A stretch of 64,000 nucleotides of DNA from Sodaliphilus pleomorphus (GTDB taxonomy: Bacteria > Bacteroidota > Bacteroidia > Bacteroidales > Muribaculaceae): positions 682,001 through 746,000 of the forward strand of contig NZ_CP045696.1 in assembly GCF_009676955.1 (NCBI RefSeq). Reading direction: 5' to 3'. The first letter of the stretch is position 1; each line of letters begins with the position of its first letter. Positions 35,537 to 44,957 of this stretch are shown in pieces. The notes under the pieces were generated by a model. It was not told where the DNA came from. It was given only the letters and a program-made list of their open reading frames with translations, and ran no database searches. A program made the translations under genes and the position numbers.

Positions 35537-38500
35537 TTATTTTTTTAGATATTTTGCCTTAAAATTATCCAGCCAAGTAAGTTGATACTCAACTTCACTG
35601 ATTTGTTGCCATTCTTCAAGTTGTTCAAGACATTCACCTGTGACAGCGTTTTTCTCTTTTAATTTATTAATAAAAAGATCCATTTTGCTATAGAACTCAT
35701 CTAAATCAGTTGAGCGTCGCCTAAATTCCTTATATCCCATGATGAAACTATCGCGCAGTTCTCTGCGCAAATTATCGCTATCTTGTACATTTAAATATAA
35801 TAGGCAATAAACATTAAGAAAATCTAAAGCTGGATTTGTATCAGTAAGAGATCTCCTAATAAGACGCACAGCTCCTAACAGATGATTGATATTGTCTTTG
35901 GGTGAACCCGATGTGCCCACCACATCATCATCTACAACGTTCATGTATTTGAAAAGAATGCCATAGGAAGATTTTTTCCCATACTCCGTGTCGGCGGTTA
36001 AACTATATGGCACGTTTTCTTCTGTGACATAATCTTCGCGAGCGAACTTAGAATTGAAATAGTAATAAATGAAGTCTTTCAGTTCTTCATTTGTTTCAAG
36101 CCAGTTGTCGGGTGAATTAACCGCTTGCTCGCAGAAAGTTTCCATATCACGAATTGCACGCTCGCGTTTAGTGGCAATCTTGCTATAAACAAATTCGGTT
36201 ATATAGCCCAGACATTTCTGCATGGCATTTTGACCTTTATAATTAAAGGCATTGCGCATTTCTAAATCAGCGCGTTCTTCGGTATAATACCGCATGAGGA
36301 ACGTCTTTAATTGATTGAAGTATTCCTCATCACTCCTTCGTTTAGTGACAATACGAAATTGTTGTGTTGTATAATCTCGCGTGTAATCATCAATAATACC
36401 AACACAACACATTCGATATATTGCCTTTTCGATAGTTGCCACAAATTCGACCTCTCCATCCTTAACGTCTCGCGAATCTTTGAACACGAGTATTGGGAAT
36501 CCGTTTCTTCTTAATTGCGCGTTAAGGCGTTCAACAGACTCAGCATTAATTTGTGGCGAATATGAGATATACGAGACAAGCGGATCACCCTCCTTTGTGG
36601 CGAGCAGTTCCTCCATAAATCCAGACACTTGCTTGTGTTGGATTTTTGGGGAATCAGATGCTTCCTCATCAGAAACATCTGTTACTGATTGTGTGAGCAA
36701 ATAGTACATAATTCTTTTCTCAAAATCTTCCCCAATGAAGTTGTTGTCGAAAAAGAATTTATGCACACCATAATCAACTGCAACATTTTCCATAAGTCGT
36801 GTGCGAGGGTTTTGCTCCAAACATTCTTTGGGGCAGTATAAGATAGTGGCAAGTGCCATTTTTCTATCACGACCTGCACGACCAGCCTCTTGCACGAAAG
36901 CTTCAAGCGACCCGGAGAAGTTGATGTTGTAGGTGAATCGCACATTCGGCTTGTCAATGCCCATACCGAATGCTTTGGTTGCAACCATAATTGATGATTC
37001 TCCCCTAATAAACCGCTCTTGTTCTGTCAACACATCACCGCCAACATATCTGCTGACTTCTGCATTTTCCAATTCATCGGAAATTGAGTCAGCAACACCT
37101 GTATTACTCGCTGTACTTTTGACACCTAGACTGCCCCTGCGATGTGGGCAGAACACAATAGCAGCAGCTTTATTAGGTTCTTCAGCATACCAATCAGGAG
37201 CAACATCAATCGCCAAATCAGCGTTTTCTATTTCCTGCTTTATACTTTCATCTGTGATTGATTCACGCTCGATGAAGCGACGTTTTATCAGAGCAATATT
37301 TTCAGGCGATTGAAGTTTGGCAAGTTCCAAATGGCTACGTCTTATAACAGTCGGTAAGTAGTCATTCTTTTTCCTATATACATCCCATTTCGTAGGGCAA
37401 TCATAGCCATCAACTTGCACAACGTGATATTGCAATTCCAAACGATTAGTATTTTCATAACGAACAATCGCGTCACTATCGATTGGAAATGCTCCATTGC
37501 CTGACAACTCGCGTTCAACGTCGGCGAGGACATCGAATGAGGCAGTTGCAGTAAGTCCGAACAAAGAAAGATGTCGTTTCTCACCCTCTTTCTGTTTGGG
37601 AAGGACATATTGGTATAAGTTTCTGCCCAAATGCAGGTATGTAAATCTAAAGTCGTGTCCCCATTCCGAAACACAATGCACCTCATCAATTACTCCATAA
37701 GCGAAATAAACGCGAAGACTTTCCATGTTTCTCAATCTTGTTCTGAAACCGCGAATGCAAAGTCTTTCGGGTGATAAGAAAACAAACAACATTTTGGATT
37801 GTTCCATTTGTTCTTCCCGTACAGCCTTGTCATCAACTGTAGAATTGATGTAGGTGCAGCAGTCTATGCCGGCGTTAATCAAGCCATCGAATTGATCTTT
37901 CATTAGGGATATGAGGGGGTCAATAACAATGGTGATACCTGGTTGGAGCAAGGCTGCCAGTTGGTAAGTTAATGACTTACCGCTACCAGTTGGGAGCAGA
38001 CCAATGACCGGCAAATTACTCAATGCTCGCGTGAGAATTGGCAATTGACCGTTTCGGAATTTTTCTTTTCGGAACAGCAAGTTAAGGAAATAAGTCAGAG
38101 TGCTGACTTGCTCATGTTGCTCAATGAATGTGCCCTGCTCATTCTTAAGCACGAATGGCTGATAGTCAATGCGGTCTGTTGTATAGAAATATCGTTCAGC
38201 CGTTAAGTTATCATCTTCGGCAGAGAAAATGGCGAAATAGCAATCATTCTTTGCCCTGAATGTGCTAAAGTCAAAATCATTAACCTTAACGGCGGTTGAA
38301 TTATGAATTACTAAATCATATTCGTGTTCACGCAGGTCGTCAGTTATTTTGTCAGTGCGATAGCAATTCAAGTGTAATTTTGAATCAATGTACTGTTTTG
38401 ACCCAATAACATATAAGTTAATTTCAGGCAGTTTTAGATTTGCATATTCAGTGCTTATGCTTGTGATTGCATTGAACATTTGTTTGAAATCTTCAAATGC

Positions 38501-39766
38501 CAAAGCAGCACAAGGCACATCCTTTTCTTCAACCAATATATCCCATTCAGGTGCCAGCAAATCGAGCTTGCCAGAAATAAGAACTTCTACAATAAGTTTT
38601 TGGATTCGGGCAATAGCCGTTGGCGAATATCCTATTTCATCAAGTAAGTCATTGCCACTGAATTGAAGCTCTTGTCGGTCAAATGGCTCAATGCCTTCTG
38701 CATTGTTTGGGGCAAAACTAATTACACCGTTAGAACTTGTTTCTGAAATAAGATTTGTACCGCAAAATTGACGTTCGACGAATGGTGATACTTTTGTGGG
38801 CAGACCTCGCGTAATTATATTGTTAAGAACAGCCAAGATAGGGTGCATATCATCGCTGATACTTGCGCCCAAATCAAATGGAGCATATACATCGAAATAT
38901 GTCAAACGGTTGCTGTTCTGAACGAAGTGTTCCGCAACTGATAAGTCGTATGACGCACGGAATTGAATAGCTGGATAGAAAGCATATTTGATGATTTGCT
39001 GTTCGGCGTTAGCCTGCAACTTCAACACATTGATGTTGTAGGTATAACCTAACGACGATTTATCCGAAAGGATTTCCGACTTCTCAAATGCAAGCGGTCT
39101 TCTAAAATATCGCAGGAATGATTGTATACGCAGGTTACCACTAAGATAATAAGGGCTGACGCATACAAGCATATTGCTACACCGGTTATTCGCATATATA
39201 ATTTGCGATAGGTGTTTGAGGTCTATTCCACCTATATCAAGAATGTTAGAGAACATTTGATATACTGGGATTTGTCGCTCAAAAATAAGGTCAGAAGAAG
39301 TCACCTCGTTCAGCTTTTTGTTATGGCTTTTAACCTTGATGTCTTTGTCAAACAAGCCGATTAAAAACTTCGCTCTTTCCAATGCGACAGTAGATGGTTC
39401 AATAAGGATTACTTCTTTAATCCTGCATTGCAAATGTTTCTCTTTGATATAGTCAATCAAATAGAGTGTTGCTAAGCCTTGTCCACATGCCCAATCAATA
39501 ATATTGATTTGCGGTGGAAGCTGTTCGTTTATCAACGAGAAAGCTCTGTCTAGCTTGCCCTTATGCCAATCGACATAAGATGCGAGGTATGCGTCAAGTT
39601 GTATTTCTTCTGTATATATCGTATTGTCAATATCAGAACCTCCTTGATTGGTCAAAACCCAAGGTGTACGGCGATATTGCACTGGCAAAGCTTGCCGCGC
39701 CGCATCTCTAATTACACTGAGATTAAGATTGTGACAACTGCTTATTGTTTCTCTAAAGTTTGGCAT
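35537..39766 (-). CDS. Methyltransferase-like/RecQ-type helicase fusion
   Basis: A 1409-residue multidomain protein. Residues about 60-210 look like a class I SAM-binding fold: INIIDWACGQGLATLYLIDY (motif I, 88-107) and EVILIEPS (motif II). About 380-550 is unrecognised. A RecQ-like SF2 helicase spans about 560-985: GLLPTGSGKS (589-598, Walker A), DEVH (694-697), LTATA (738-742), FGMGIDKPNV, and QEAGRAGRDR (959-968). About 985-1409 is an unrecognised, largely helical extension. Start at ATG 39766, overlapping the DUF1848 stop by one base; a frame open further upstream is antisense-like Arg/Gln-rich sequence. No clear methyltransferase NPPY motif, so catalysis by that domain is uncertain. Confidence 0.85.
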   Translation of the reverse strand: MPNFRETISSCHNLNLSVIRDAARQALPVQYRRTPWVLTNQGGSDIDNTIYTEEIQLDAYLASYVDWHKGKLDRAFSLINEQLPPQINIIDWACGQGLATLYLIDYIKEKHLQCRIKEVILIEPSTVALERAKFLIGLFDKDIKVKSHNKKLNEVTSSDLIFERQIPVYQMFSNILDIGGIDLKHLSQIIYANNRCSNMLVCVSPYYLSGNLRIQSFLRYFRRPLAFEKSEILSDKSSLGYTYNINVLKLQANAEQQIIKYAFYPAIQFRASYDLSVAEHFVQNSNRLTYFDVYAPFDLGASISDDMHPILAVLNNIITRGLPTKVSPFVERQFCGTNLISETSSNGVISFAPNNAEGIEPFDRQELQFSGNDLLDEIGYSPTAIARIQKLIVEVLISGKLDLLAPEWDILVEEKDVPCAALAFEDFKQMFNAITSISTEYANLKLPEINLYVIGSKQYIDSKLHLNCYRTDKITDDLREHEYDLVIHNSTAVKVNDFDFSTFRAKNDCYFAIFSAEDDNLTAERYFYTTDRIDYQPFVLKNEQGTFIEQHEQVSTLTYFLNLLFRKEKFRNGQLPILTRALSNLPVIGLLPTGSGKSLTYQLAALLQPGITIVIDPLISLMKDQFDGLINAGIDCCTYINSTVDDKAVREEQMEQSKMLFVFLSPERLCIRGFRTRLRNMESLRVYFAYGVIDEVHCVSEWGHDFRFTYLHLGRNLYQYVLPKQKEGEKRHLSLFGLTATASFDVLADVERELSGNGAFPIDSDAIVRYENTNRLELQYHVVQVDGYDCPTKWDVYRKKNDYLPTVIRRSHLELAKLQSPENIALIKRRFIERESITDESIKQEIENADLAIDVAPDWYAEEPNKAAAIVFCPHRRGSLGVKSTASNTGVADSISDELENAEVSRYVGGDVLTEQERFIRGESSIMVATKAFGMGIDKPNVRFTYNINFSGSLEAFVQEAGRAGRDRKMALATILYCPKECLEQNPRTRLMENVAVDYGVHKFFFDNNFIGEDFEKRIMYYLLTQSVTDVSDEEASDSPKIQHKQVSGFMEELLATKEGDPLVSYISYSPQINAESVERLNAQLRRNGFPILVFKDSRDVKDGEVEFVATIEKAIYRMCCVGIIDDYTRDYTTQQFRIVTKRRSDEEYFNQLKTFLMRYYTEERADLEMRNAFNYKGQNAMQKCLGYITEFVYSKIATKRERAIRDMETFCEQAVNSPDNWLETNEELKDFIYYYFNSKFAREDYVTEENVPYSLTADTEYGKKSSYGILFKYMNVVDDDVVGTSGSPKDNINHLLGAVRLIRRSLTDTNPALDFLNVYCLLYLNVQDSDNLRRELRDSFIMGYKEFRRRSTDLDEFYSKMDLFINKLKEKNAVTGECLEQLEEWQQISEVEYQLTWLDNFKAKYLKK

Positions 39767-40836
39767 TATCTCCCTGTTATTGTTTCGGCGAATGGGTTTT
39801 CTTTGTGCGAGCGCAGGTTGGCGACGGCAAGTTCTTTGCTGGCGTTTGCATAGCAGTACTCGCAACCGTGAACACAAGTGTTGTATTCTCCGATGTCTTT
39901 GCTCTTGACGCAACCGCAGAAAAGGCGTTGTCCTTTGTCGCGGTTGTCGCCATGTGTGGCATATCTGCCACCAGGCAGCATGATTGCGCCATCGGGCAGT
40001 GGGTCGGTTTCGCCGAACAATCCTGCTTGCGGCATGGGGTGTATCTTAACATTTAGGTAGTCCATTAGGACTTTATCTTGATGCGCGAGACGGATGATTA
40101 AGTCATCGTCGACGCAGTGGTTTTTCTGTACTCCGAACTCTGTGAGGTCAATCTTTTCGCCGCAGGTCGCTAATTCATAGCCCCATTTATCGTTGAGTTT
40201 AGCTAGTTTCCCAGCGAACTCTCGCATTTGCTCCTCACTCCAATCAATGTAATGGATGTTGGCTTTCGTGAGGTTGTACTGCACCTTGCGGTAACTCACA
40301 ATGTCGGCAAAGCTGAATACCAGTTTCTCGGTGTAGCCGAACAGTTGGTTACCGATATTTTCAATTTTGGCAAGTAAAGTGTCAATGCTGATTTGCTCGG
40401 TAAGAACCAATGGGTCAAACCGCCAAATAACATGACCTTTGCCAAGTCGCTCGACGAGTTGTTTGAATATATCGATGCGTTGTGCAATGGGCGGTACGCT
40501 TTTTTCCAAGCCTTCGGCTTCATAGTCGTTTAGTGAGTACTGGATATAGCAGCCAATCCCTCTGCGTTCAAGGATTGGCAGATATTCAAGCAGAGGTCTT
40601 GGATTCTTAGACCAGAACACAATAAAACGTGTGTTTTGGTACGAAACATAACTGCGAACTCCGTTAAACGGGTTCGTCCATGCCGAGTAACCAGCTTTAT
40701 CAAGCCGATGGAAAAACCAGTCGGCATAAAACGCAGGAATGTCGGTACTGCGACTTGCCGACACGAGAACGGGAACTTGCATATCTACAAGTTCACCATT
40801 CTCGCGCGGCAGTTTCTTCTTATCCCAAGTTGCCAT
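39766..40836 (-). CDS. DUF1848 protein with C-terminal CX3CX2C motif
   Basis: A 356-residue protein of the DUF1848 type. VLVSASRSTDIPAFYADWF near residue 25 and NTRFIVFWSKNPRPL are typical. The C-terminus carries C-x3-C-x2-C at C321, C325 and C328 (CVHGCEYCYA), the spacing of a radical-SAM cluster, plus CGC about 15 residues earlier. The biochemical role of the family is unknown to me. It lies between the coiled-coil gene (5-base gap) and the helicase gene (1-base overlap), so it is translationally coupled to the helicase. Confidence 0.85.
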   Translation of the reverse strand: MATWDKKKLPRENGELVDMQVPVLVSASRSTDIPAFYADWFFHRLDKAGYSAWTNPFNGVRSYVSYQNTRFIVFWSKNPRPLLEYLPILERRGIGCYIQYSLNDYEAEGLEKSVPPIAQRIDIFKQLVERLGKGHVIWRFDPLVLTEQISIDTLLAKIENIGNQLFGYTEKLVFSFADIVSYRKVQYNLTKANIHYIDWSEEQMREFAGKLAKLNDKWGYELATCGEKIDLTEFGVQKNHCVDDDLIIRLAHQDKVLMDYLNVKIHPMPQAGLFGETDPLPDGAIMLPGGRYATHGDNRDKGQRLFCGCVKSKDIGEYNTCVHGCEYCYANASKELAVANLRSHKENPFAETITGR

Positions 40837-40841
40837 AGGCG

Positions 40842-42092
40842 TTAAAAATCAATATTTCCGTCTTTTATAACCTTGTCCTCAAGATAAGCAAGAACCTTTG
40901 CATGAAGTGCCTTGCCTTCTGTGACGATTGATGGCTCGTTCTTGCCTTGCCCAAAGAAATTTGAAGCGATTTTCAATTTCAAGTCTCTATACTTGGAGGC
41001 AAACAAATCAATTAAAAGAAGGCGCGGACTTGCATTGAGGTCGGCAAACTCCATTTTATACATTGAGTCTCGACCCTCAAAATTCGAAAAGCCCATAAAG
41101 CCAAGTCCGTCTCCAGTATTAACTGCAGATGAAACTGTATATTGAAATGCTTCGTGGTTAGTAAGCATTAAAAGAATACGGTTCTTGTATAGGTTGCAGT
41201 CCGTGGGCTTTTTATTGATAGCTTTGCTTATGAACAAGTATGCAAGACTCGCCAATTGTTGTTGGTCGTCAATATCTGAAATAGTGCCGAATGAAAGGAA
41301 AATCATTAAGCCCATGCCGTACTCTCCGTAATTTTGAATTTCAGAAAGTTGGGCTGGATCATAACGATAAGATCTCCATGCCTGGTACAAGGGATGGTAA
41401 GTGGCATCACCATCATTACCCATTTGTAACTGAGCCAATGCTTCATTTACAAATTTCTCTGTTTCCGTTAGTTCTTTCTTTGCGCATGTCGATGTAGCTT
41501 CTTGTTGTGAACTTCGTATTCTGTACTCCAAATCCACATTACGGTCATACATATGGAGAATACATTTGTCCACCTTGCCCTTTTTCAGGATGATCGAGAA
41601 ACCATAGTCAGACAAATCAATATCTTGCCAGCCAAAGGGAGTTTGCGCCGAAACTATGTAACCTTTCAGCAGTATCTCATTGTCAGAAATCTTTGCAACA
41701 CGCATAGGTTTGGCAGCGAATTGAGGTTGCCCAGTATCACCATTTGTAGCAGTGAGTATGTAACCGTCCCCATTCTTTAGATGATAACCACGGCAACCAT
41801 TTGTGTTCTTTCTGATTCTGATGAAACGTGGACACACCTGCAAATCTTTGACTGGTGTTCCGCTCTCATAACGTTGATGGCAGTTTGAATCAAAATCAAA
41901 ATTTGAAAGGATCGCCTCTTGACGTTCTTGTTCCTGCCGGTTGCGTTGTTCTTCAGCGCGACGGCGTACTTCGGCTTGACGACGTTGTTCCTCGGCATGG
42001 AGTCTCATCTCGGCTTCTTGTTTTAAGCGAAACTCCTCTTGGCGTTCACGTTCTATCTTCTTGTTTCCAAATAAAAAATCAAATAGACCCAT
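40842..42092 (-). CDS. Coiled-coil N-terminal hypothetical protein of the island
   Basis: A 416-residue protein of unknown function. MGLFDFLFGNKK is followed by a highly charged helix (about 12-65, Glu/Arg/Gln-rich heptads), then a beta-rich part (about 75-190; CPRFIRIRKNTNGCRGYHLK, GDGYILTATNGDTG) and a helical C-terminal half (about 205-415). The MGLF[DN]FLFG-type start is seen in several Bacteroidetes proteins fused to varied domains. I use ATG 42092; the frame opens at a TTG further upstream, inside the preceding small ORF. Five bases separate it from the DUF1848 gene. Confidence 0.75.
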   Translation of the reverse strand: MGLFDFLFGNKKIERERQEEFRLKQEAEMRLHAEEQRRQAEVRRRAEEQRNRQEQERQEAILSNFDFDSNCHQRYESGTPVKDLQVCPRFIRIRKNTNGCRGYHLKNGDGYILTATNGDTGQPQFAAKPMRVAKISDNEILLKGYIVSAQTPFGWQDIDLSDYGFSIILKKGKVDKCILHMYDRNVDLEYRIRSSQQEATSTCAKKELTETEKFVNEALAQLQMGNDGDATYHPLYQAWRSYRYDPAQLSEIQNYGEYGMGLMIFLSFGTISDIDDQQQLASLAYLFISKAINKKPTDCNLYKNRILLMLTNHEAFQYTVSSAVNTGDGLGFMGFSNFEGRDSMYKMEFADLNASPRLLLIDLFASKYRDLKLKIASNFFGQGKNEPSIVTEGKALHAKVLAYLEDKVIKDGNIDF

Positions 42093-42121
42093 ATCGTTAA
42101 GATTAGAAGGTTTGTGAATTT

Positions 42122-42289
42122 TCAGTCGATGTTCCAATAGGCTTCAGGGTCACCGTCGAAAGCGTCATAAATAGCATCATCACTGTAGCCCTCTACGTCT
42201 TGTGCAAAAGTGCCAGAAAAATCACCATAGTGTGAGCCGTAGTCATCATAATCAATCTCATAGTCTTCGTAGTCTTCATCGTAGTTCAT
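42122..42289 (-). CDS. Very acidic 55-aa protein at head of island
   Basis: A 55-codon frame, MNYDEDYEDYEIDYDDYGSH then GDFSGTFAQDVEGYSDDAIY and a short tail ending in WNID. It has about twenty Asp/Glu, nine Tyr and no Lys or Arg. It ends 29 bases before the next ATG on the same strand. Composition recalls DNA-mimic or histone-like acidic peptides, but it could simply be a small regulatory or linker protein. It is supported by position, strand and a clean reading frame, not by homology. Confidence 0.5.
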   Translation of the reverse strand: MNYDEDYEDYEIDYDDYGSHYGDFSGTFAQDVEGYSDDAIYDAFDGDPEAYWNID

Positions 42290-42660
42290 ATTTAGCAATC
42301 TTTAAAAGGTAATAATTTCAATTGTCAATATTTAAATTGCAATTTCCGTGCCAGACCTTATTGATCATCTTCCCATTAGTAAAATGTGATAGTATTAAAA
42401 CGGAGGGAAAATAAACTCTAAAGCAAAACTCAAATGGTCTTTTTCTAGCTTACATCGTCGCTGTGCTCTAACACATTTATGAGCGTCCGCTTCCTTTATG
42501 TGGACAAGATAGCTTTTCCTCGCCAATGCCGCATGGTGATTTACACATGATGTGAGCATCGCCAGTTTACACGTGTAGAAGAGTTACTCAAGACAGTCTG
42601 CTATCTGCTATGATACGGCTACTCATGAATTTCGAGATTTTTTGTTAGGACGCTATGGGC
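42290..42660. other. Gene-free gap between island and ligA
   Basis: No convincing gene. The island operon must be transcribed from here, but I find no exact TAnnTTTG box on the minus strand; the first 130 bases are AT-rich. The rest has no repeat, hairpin or tRNA that I can see. Confidence 0.6.
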
Positions 42661-44685
42661 TCACTGTAGCATTTTCAGGAATTCGTCCTCGCTCACGATG
42701 GGGATGCCCAGCTTGCGGGCCTTCTCCAGCTTGGCCGGGCCCATGTTGTCGCCGGCAAAGACAAAGCTGGTGGCCTTGGAGATGCTGCTCACGTTTTTGC
42801 CGCCGTTCTGCTCGATCATGGCCTTGTACTCGTCGCGGGAATGATGGGCGAAGACACCGCTTATCACTATTTTTTTGCCCTCGAGCTTGGTGGTGTGGCC
42901 GGCCAGCTCCTCCTGGCTGAGCTCCATCTGCAAGCCGGCCTTGCGCAGGCGCTCCACAATGTCGCGGTTGGCAGGCACCGAGAAGTATTCTACAATCGAG
43001 GCAGCTATCTTGGGGCCTATCTCGGGTATGGCAGCCAGCTGCTCGGCCGGCATGGCCATGAGCCGATCGATGCTCTTCACGTTGCGGGTAAGCACCCGGG
43101 CAGTGGTCTCGCCCACATAGGAAATAGAGAGCGCAAAGATGACACGGGCAAAGGGCACCTGGCGCGAGGCCTCAAGGCCTCGCATGATGCGCGTGGCCGC
43201 CTTGTCCTGGAAGTGCTCAAGCTTCACGAGTTGGGGCTGTGTGAGGTCGTAGAGATCGGCAATGTTGTTGACCAGGCCGCTCTCGTGCAGCTGCACAGCC
43301 ACCTCCTCGCCTATGCCGTCGATATTCATCGCGTGGCGCCCCACAAAGTGCTCGATGCGGCCCGTGATTTGCGGCGGGCACTCATACTTGTTGGGGCACA
43401 CCCAGGCAGCCTCGCCCTCCACGCGCTTGAGCGGCGTGCCGCACACCGGGCAATGGGTCACAAACTTCACGGGCTGGCTGCCCGGTGCACGCCGCTTGAG
43501 GTCGACGCCCACTATCTTTGGAATGATTTCTCCGCCTTTTTCTACATAGAGGTAGTCGCCGTCGTGGATGTCGAGCTGGCGTATGATGTCCTCGTTGTGC
43601 AACGAGGCGCGTTTCACAACGGTGCCCGAGAGCTGCACCGGGTCGATGTTGGCCACAGGAGTAATGACGCCCGTACGCCCCACCTCGAACGAGATGTAAC
43701 GCAGACGCGAGCATTCACGCTCGGGAGCAAACTTGTAGGCAATTGCCCAGCGCGGAGCCTTGGCTGTGCTACCCAGGGTGGCCCACTGCTCGATCGAGTT
43801 GAGCTTAAACACCAAGCCGTCGGTGGCAATGGGCAGGTTTTTGCGCTCCTTGTCCCAGTAGTTGATAAAATCAACCACCGAGTCGATCGATGGCAAAATG
43901 GTGTGCCCGGCCACCTTGAAGCCCCAGCGTTGCAAGGCCTCCATGCGCTCAACATGGGTGGATATCGCAACTTGGTCGCCCAGCAGGAAGTAGAAGTAGG
44001 CATCAAGGCCGCGGCGGGCCACCTCGGCGCTGTTCTGCATCTTCAAGGTGCCGGCGGCGGCATTGCGCGGGTTGGCAAAGAGGGGTTCCTCGTTGTACTG
44101 GCGCTCCTTGTTGAGCCGCTCAAAGTTTTTCCAGGGCAGCAATATCTCGCCGCGCACCTCAAACTTTTCGGGCCAGTCGCCAGGCTGCAACTGCAAGGGC
44201 ACGCTCTTGATGGTGATCACGTTGGCCGTCACGTCGTCGCCGCGCACGCCGTCGCCGCGGGTCACGGCACGCACCAGCCGCCCGTGCTCGTAGGTGATCG
44301 AGATGCTCGTGCCGTCGTATTTCATTTCGCCCACAATCTGCACCGGCTCGCCTCCCAGGCCATCCTTGGCACGGCGCAGGAAATCCTGCACCTCCCCTAT
44401 CGAGTAGCTGTTGCCCAGGCTCTGCATGGGGCGCTCGTGCACCACCTGCTTGAAGCCCTGGCTCAAGTCGCTGCCCACGCGCTGAGTGGGCGACAGCGGG
44501 TCGAAGCACTCGGGGTGCGCCTTCTCCAAGTCCTGGAGCTGTCGCATCATGTGGTCATAGTCCTGGTCGCTTATCACAGGCTGGTTGAGCACATAGTAGT
44601 TGTAGTTGTGGCGATTGAGCTCGTCGCGCAGTTGCTTGATGCGCTTCACATCCTGCTCGTTCTGGTCGGCAAATAAATCATCCAT
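42661..44685 (-). CDS. ligA: NAD-dependent DNA ligase
   Basis: The replicative NAD-dependent ligase, 674 residues. It has the Ia domain that binds NMN (about 1-70), the adenylation domain with VGEMKYDGTSISITYEHG, where the Lys of KYDG is adenylated, then the OB fold, a zinc finger with CPVCGTPLK and CPNKYECPPQ, helix-hairpin-helix repeats and a C-terminal BRCT domain (VISGVFAHHSRDEYKAMIEQNGG). I start at ATG 44685 (MDDLFADQNEQD); a GTG three codons earlier is also open. Not coupled to any neighbour. Confidence 0.97.
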   Translation of the reverse strand: MDDLFADQNEQDVKRIKQLRDELNRHNYNYYVLNQPVISDQDYDHMMRQLQDLEKAHPECFDPLSPTQRVGSDLSQGFKQVVHERPMQSLGNSYSIGEVQDFLRRAKDGLGGEPVQIVGEMKYDGTSISITYEHGRLVRAVTRGDGVRGDDVTANVITIKSVPLQLQPGDWPEKFEVRGEILLPWKNFERLNKERQYNEEPLFANPRNAAAGTLKMQNSAEVARRGLDAYFYFLLGDQVAISTHVERMEALQRWGFKVAGHTILPSIDSVVDFINYWDKERKNLPIATDGLVFKLNSIEQWATLGSTAKAPRWAIAYKFAPERECSRLRYISFEVGRTGVITPVANIDPVQLSGTVVKRASLHNEDIIRQLDIHDGDYLYVEKGGEIIPKIVGVDLKRRAPGSQPVKFVTHCPVCGTPLKRVEGEAAWVCPNKYECPPQITGRIEHFVGRHAMNIDGIGEEVAVQLHESGLVNNIADLYDLTQPQLVKLEHFQDKAATRIMRGLEASRQVPFARVIFALSISYVGETTARVLTRNVKSIDRLMAMPAEQLAAIPEIGPKIAASIVEYFSVPANRDIVERLRKAGLQMELSQEELAGHTTKLEGKKIVISGVFAHHSRDEYKAMIEQNGGKNVSSISKATSFVFAGDNMGPAKLEKARKLGIPIVSEDEFLKMLQ

Positions 44686-44708
44686 TGGAAACACGTTGTT
44701 TTATTGAG

Positions 44709-44716
44709 CAAATTTA
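44709..44716 (-). promoter_or_regulatory. Candidate -7 box for ligA
   Basis: The minus strand reads TAAATTTG, an exact TAnnTTTG match, 24 bases before the ATG. Confidence 0.5.
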
Positions 44717-44957
44717 GTGAAAATTGTGCACAATTTTCAGCTCTTCTTGCTCCTGCGCCAATTTTTTTTGACTTACAGGCACAGTTGCATGATGGCCTAT
44801 TGCCATAGGCAAGCCATGACAATTAACAACATTTAACATACCTCGATGCAGCAAATCGGCCTCGATGCCGTTGTATAAACGTAGGCGAGATAAAATCCTG
44901 CCCCACTAAACCGCAATATAATTAAACAAACTAAAAACTAAAAACAAAATACACAGG

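Noticed and set aside
39767..39913. N-terminal extension of the helicase fusion.
   Set aside because: It lies inside the DUF1848 gene in another frame and has Arg/Gln-rich out-of-frame composition; ATG 39766 gives a coupled start.
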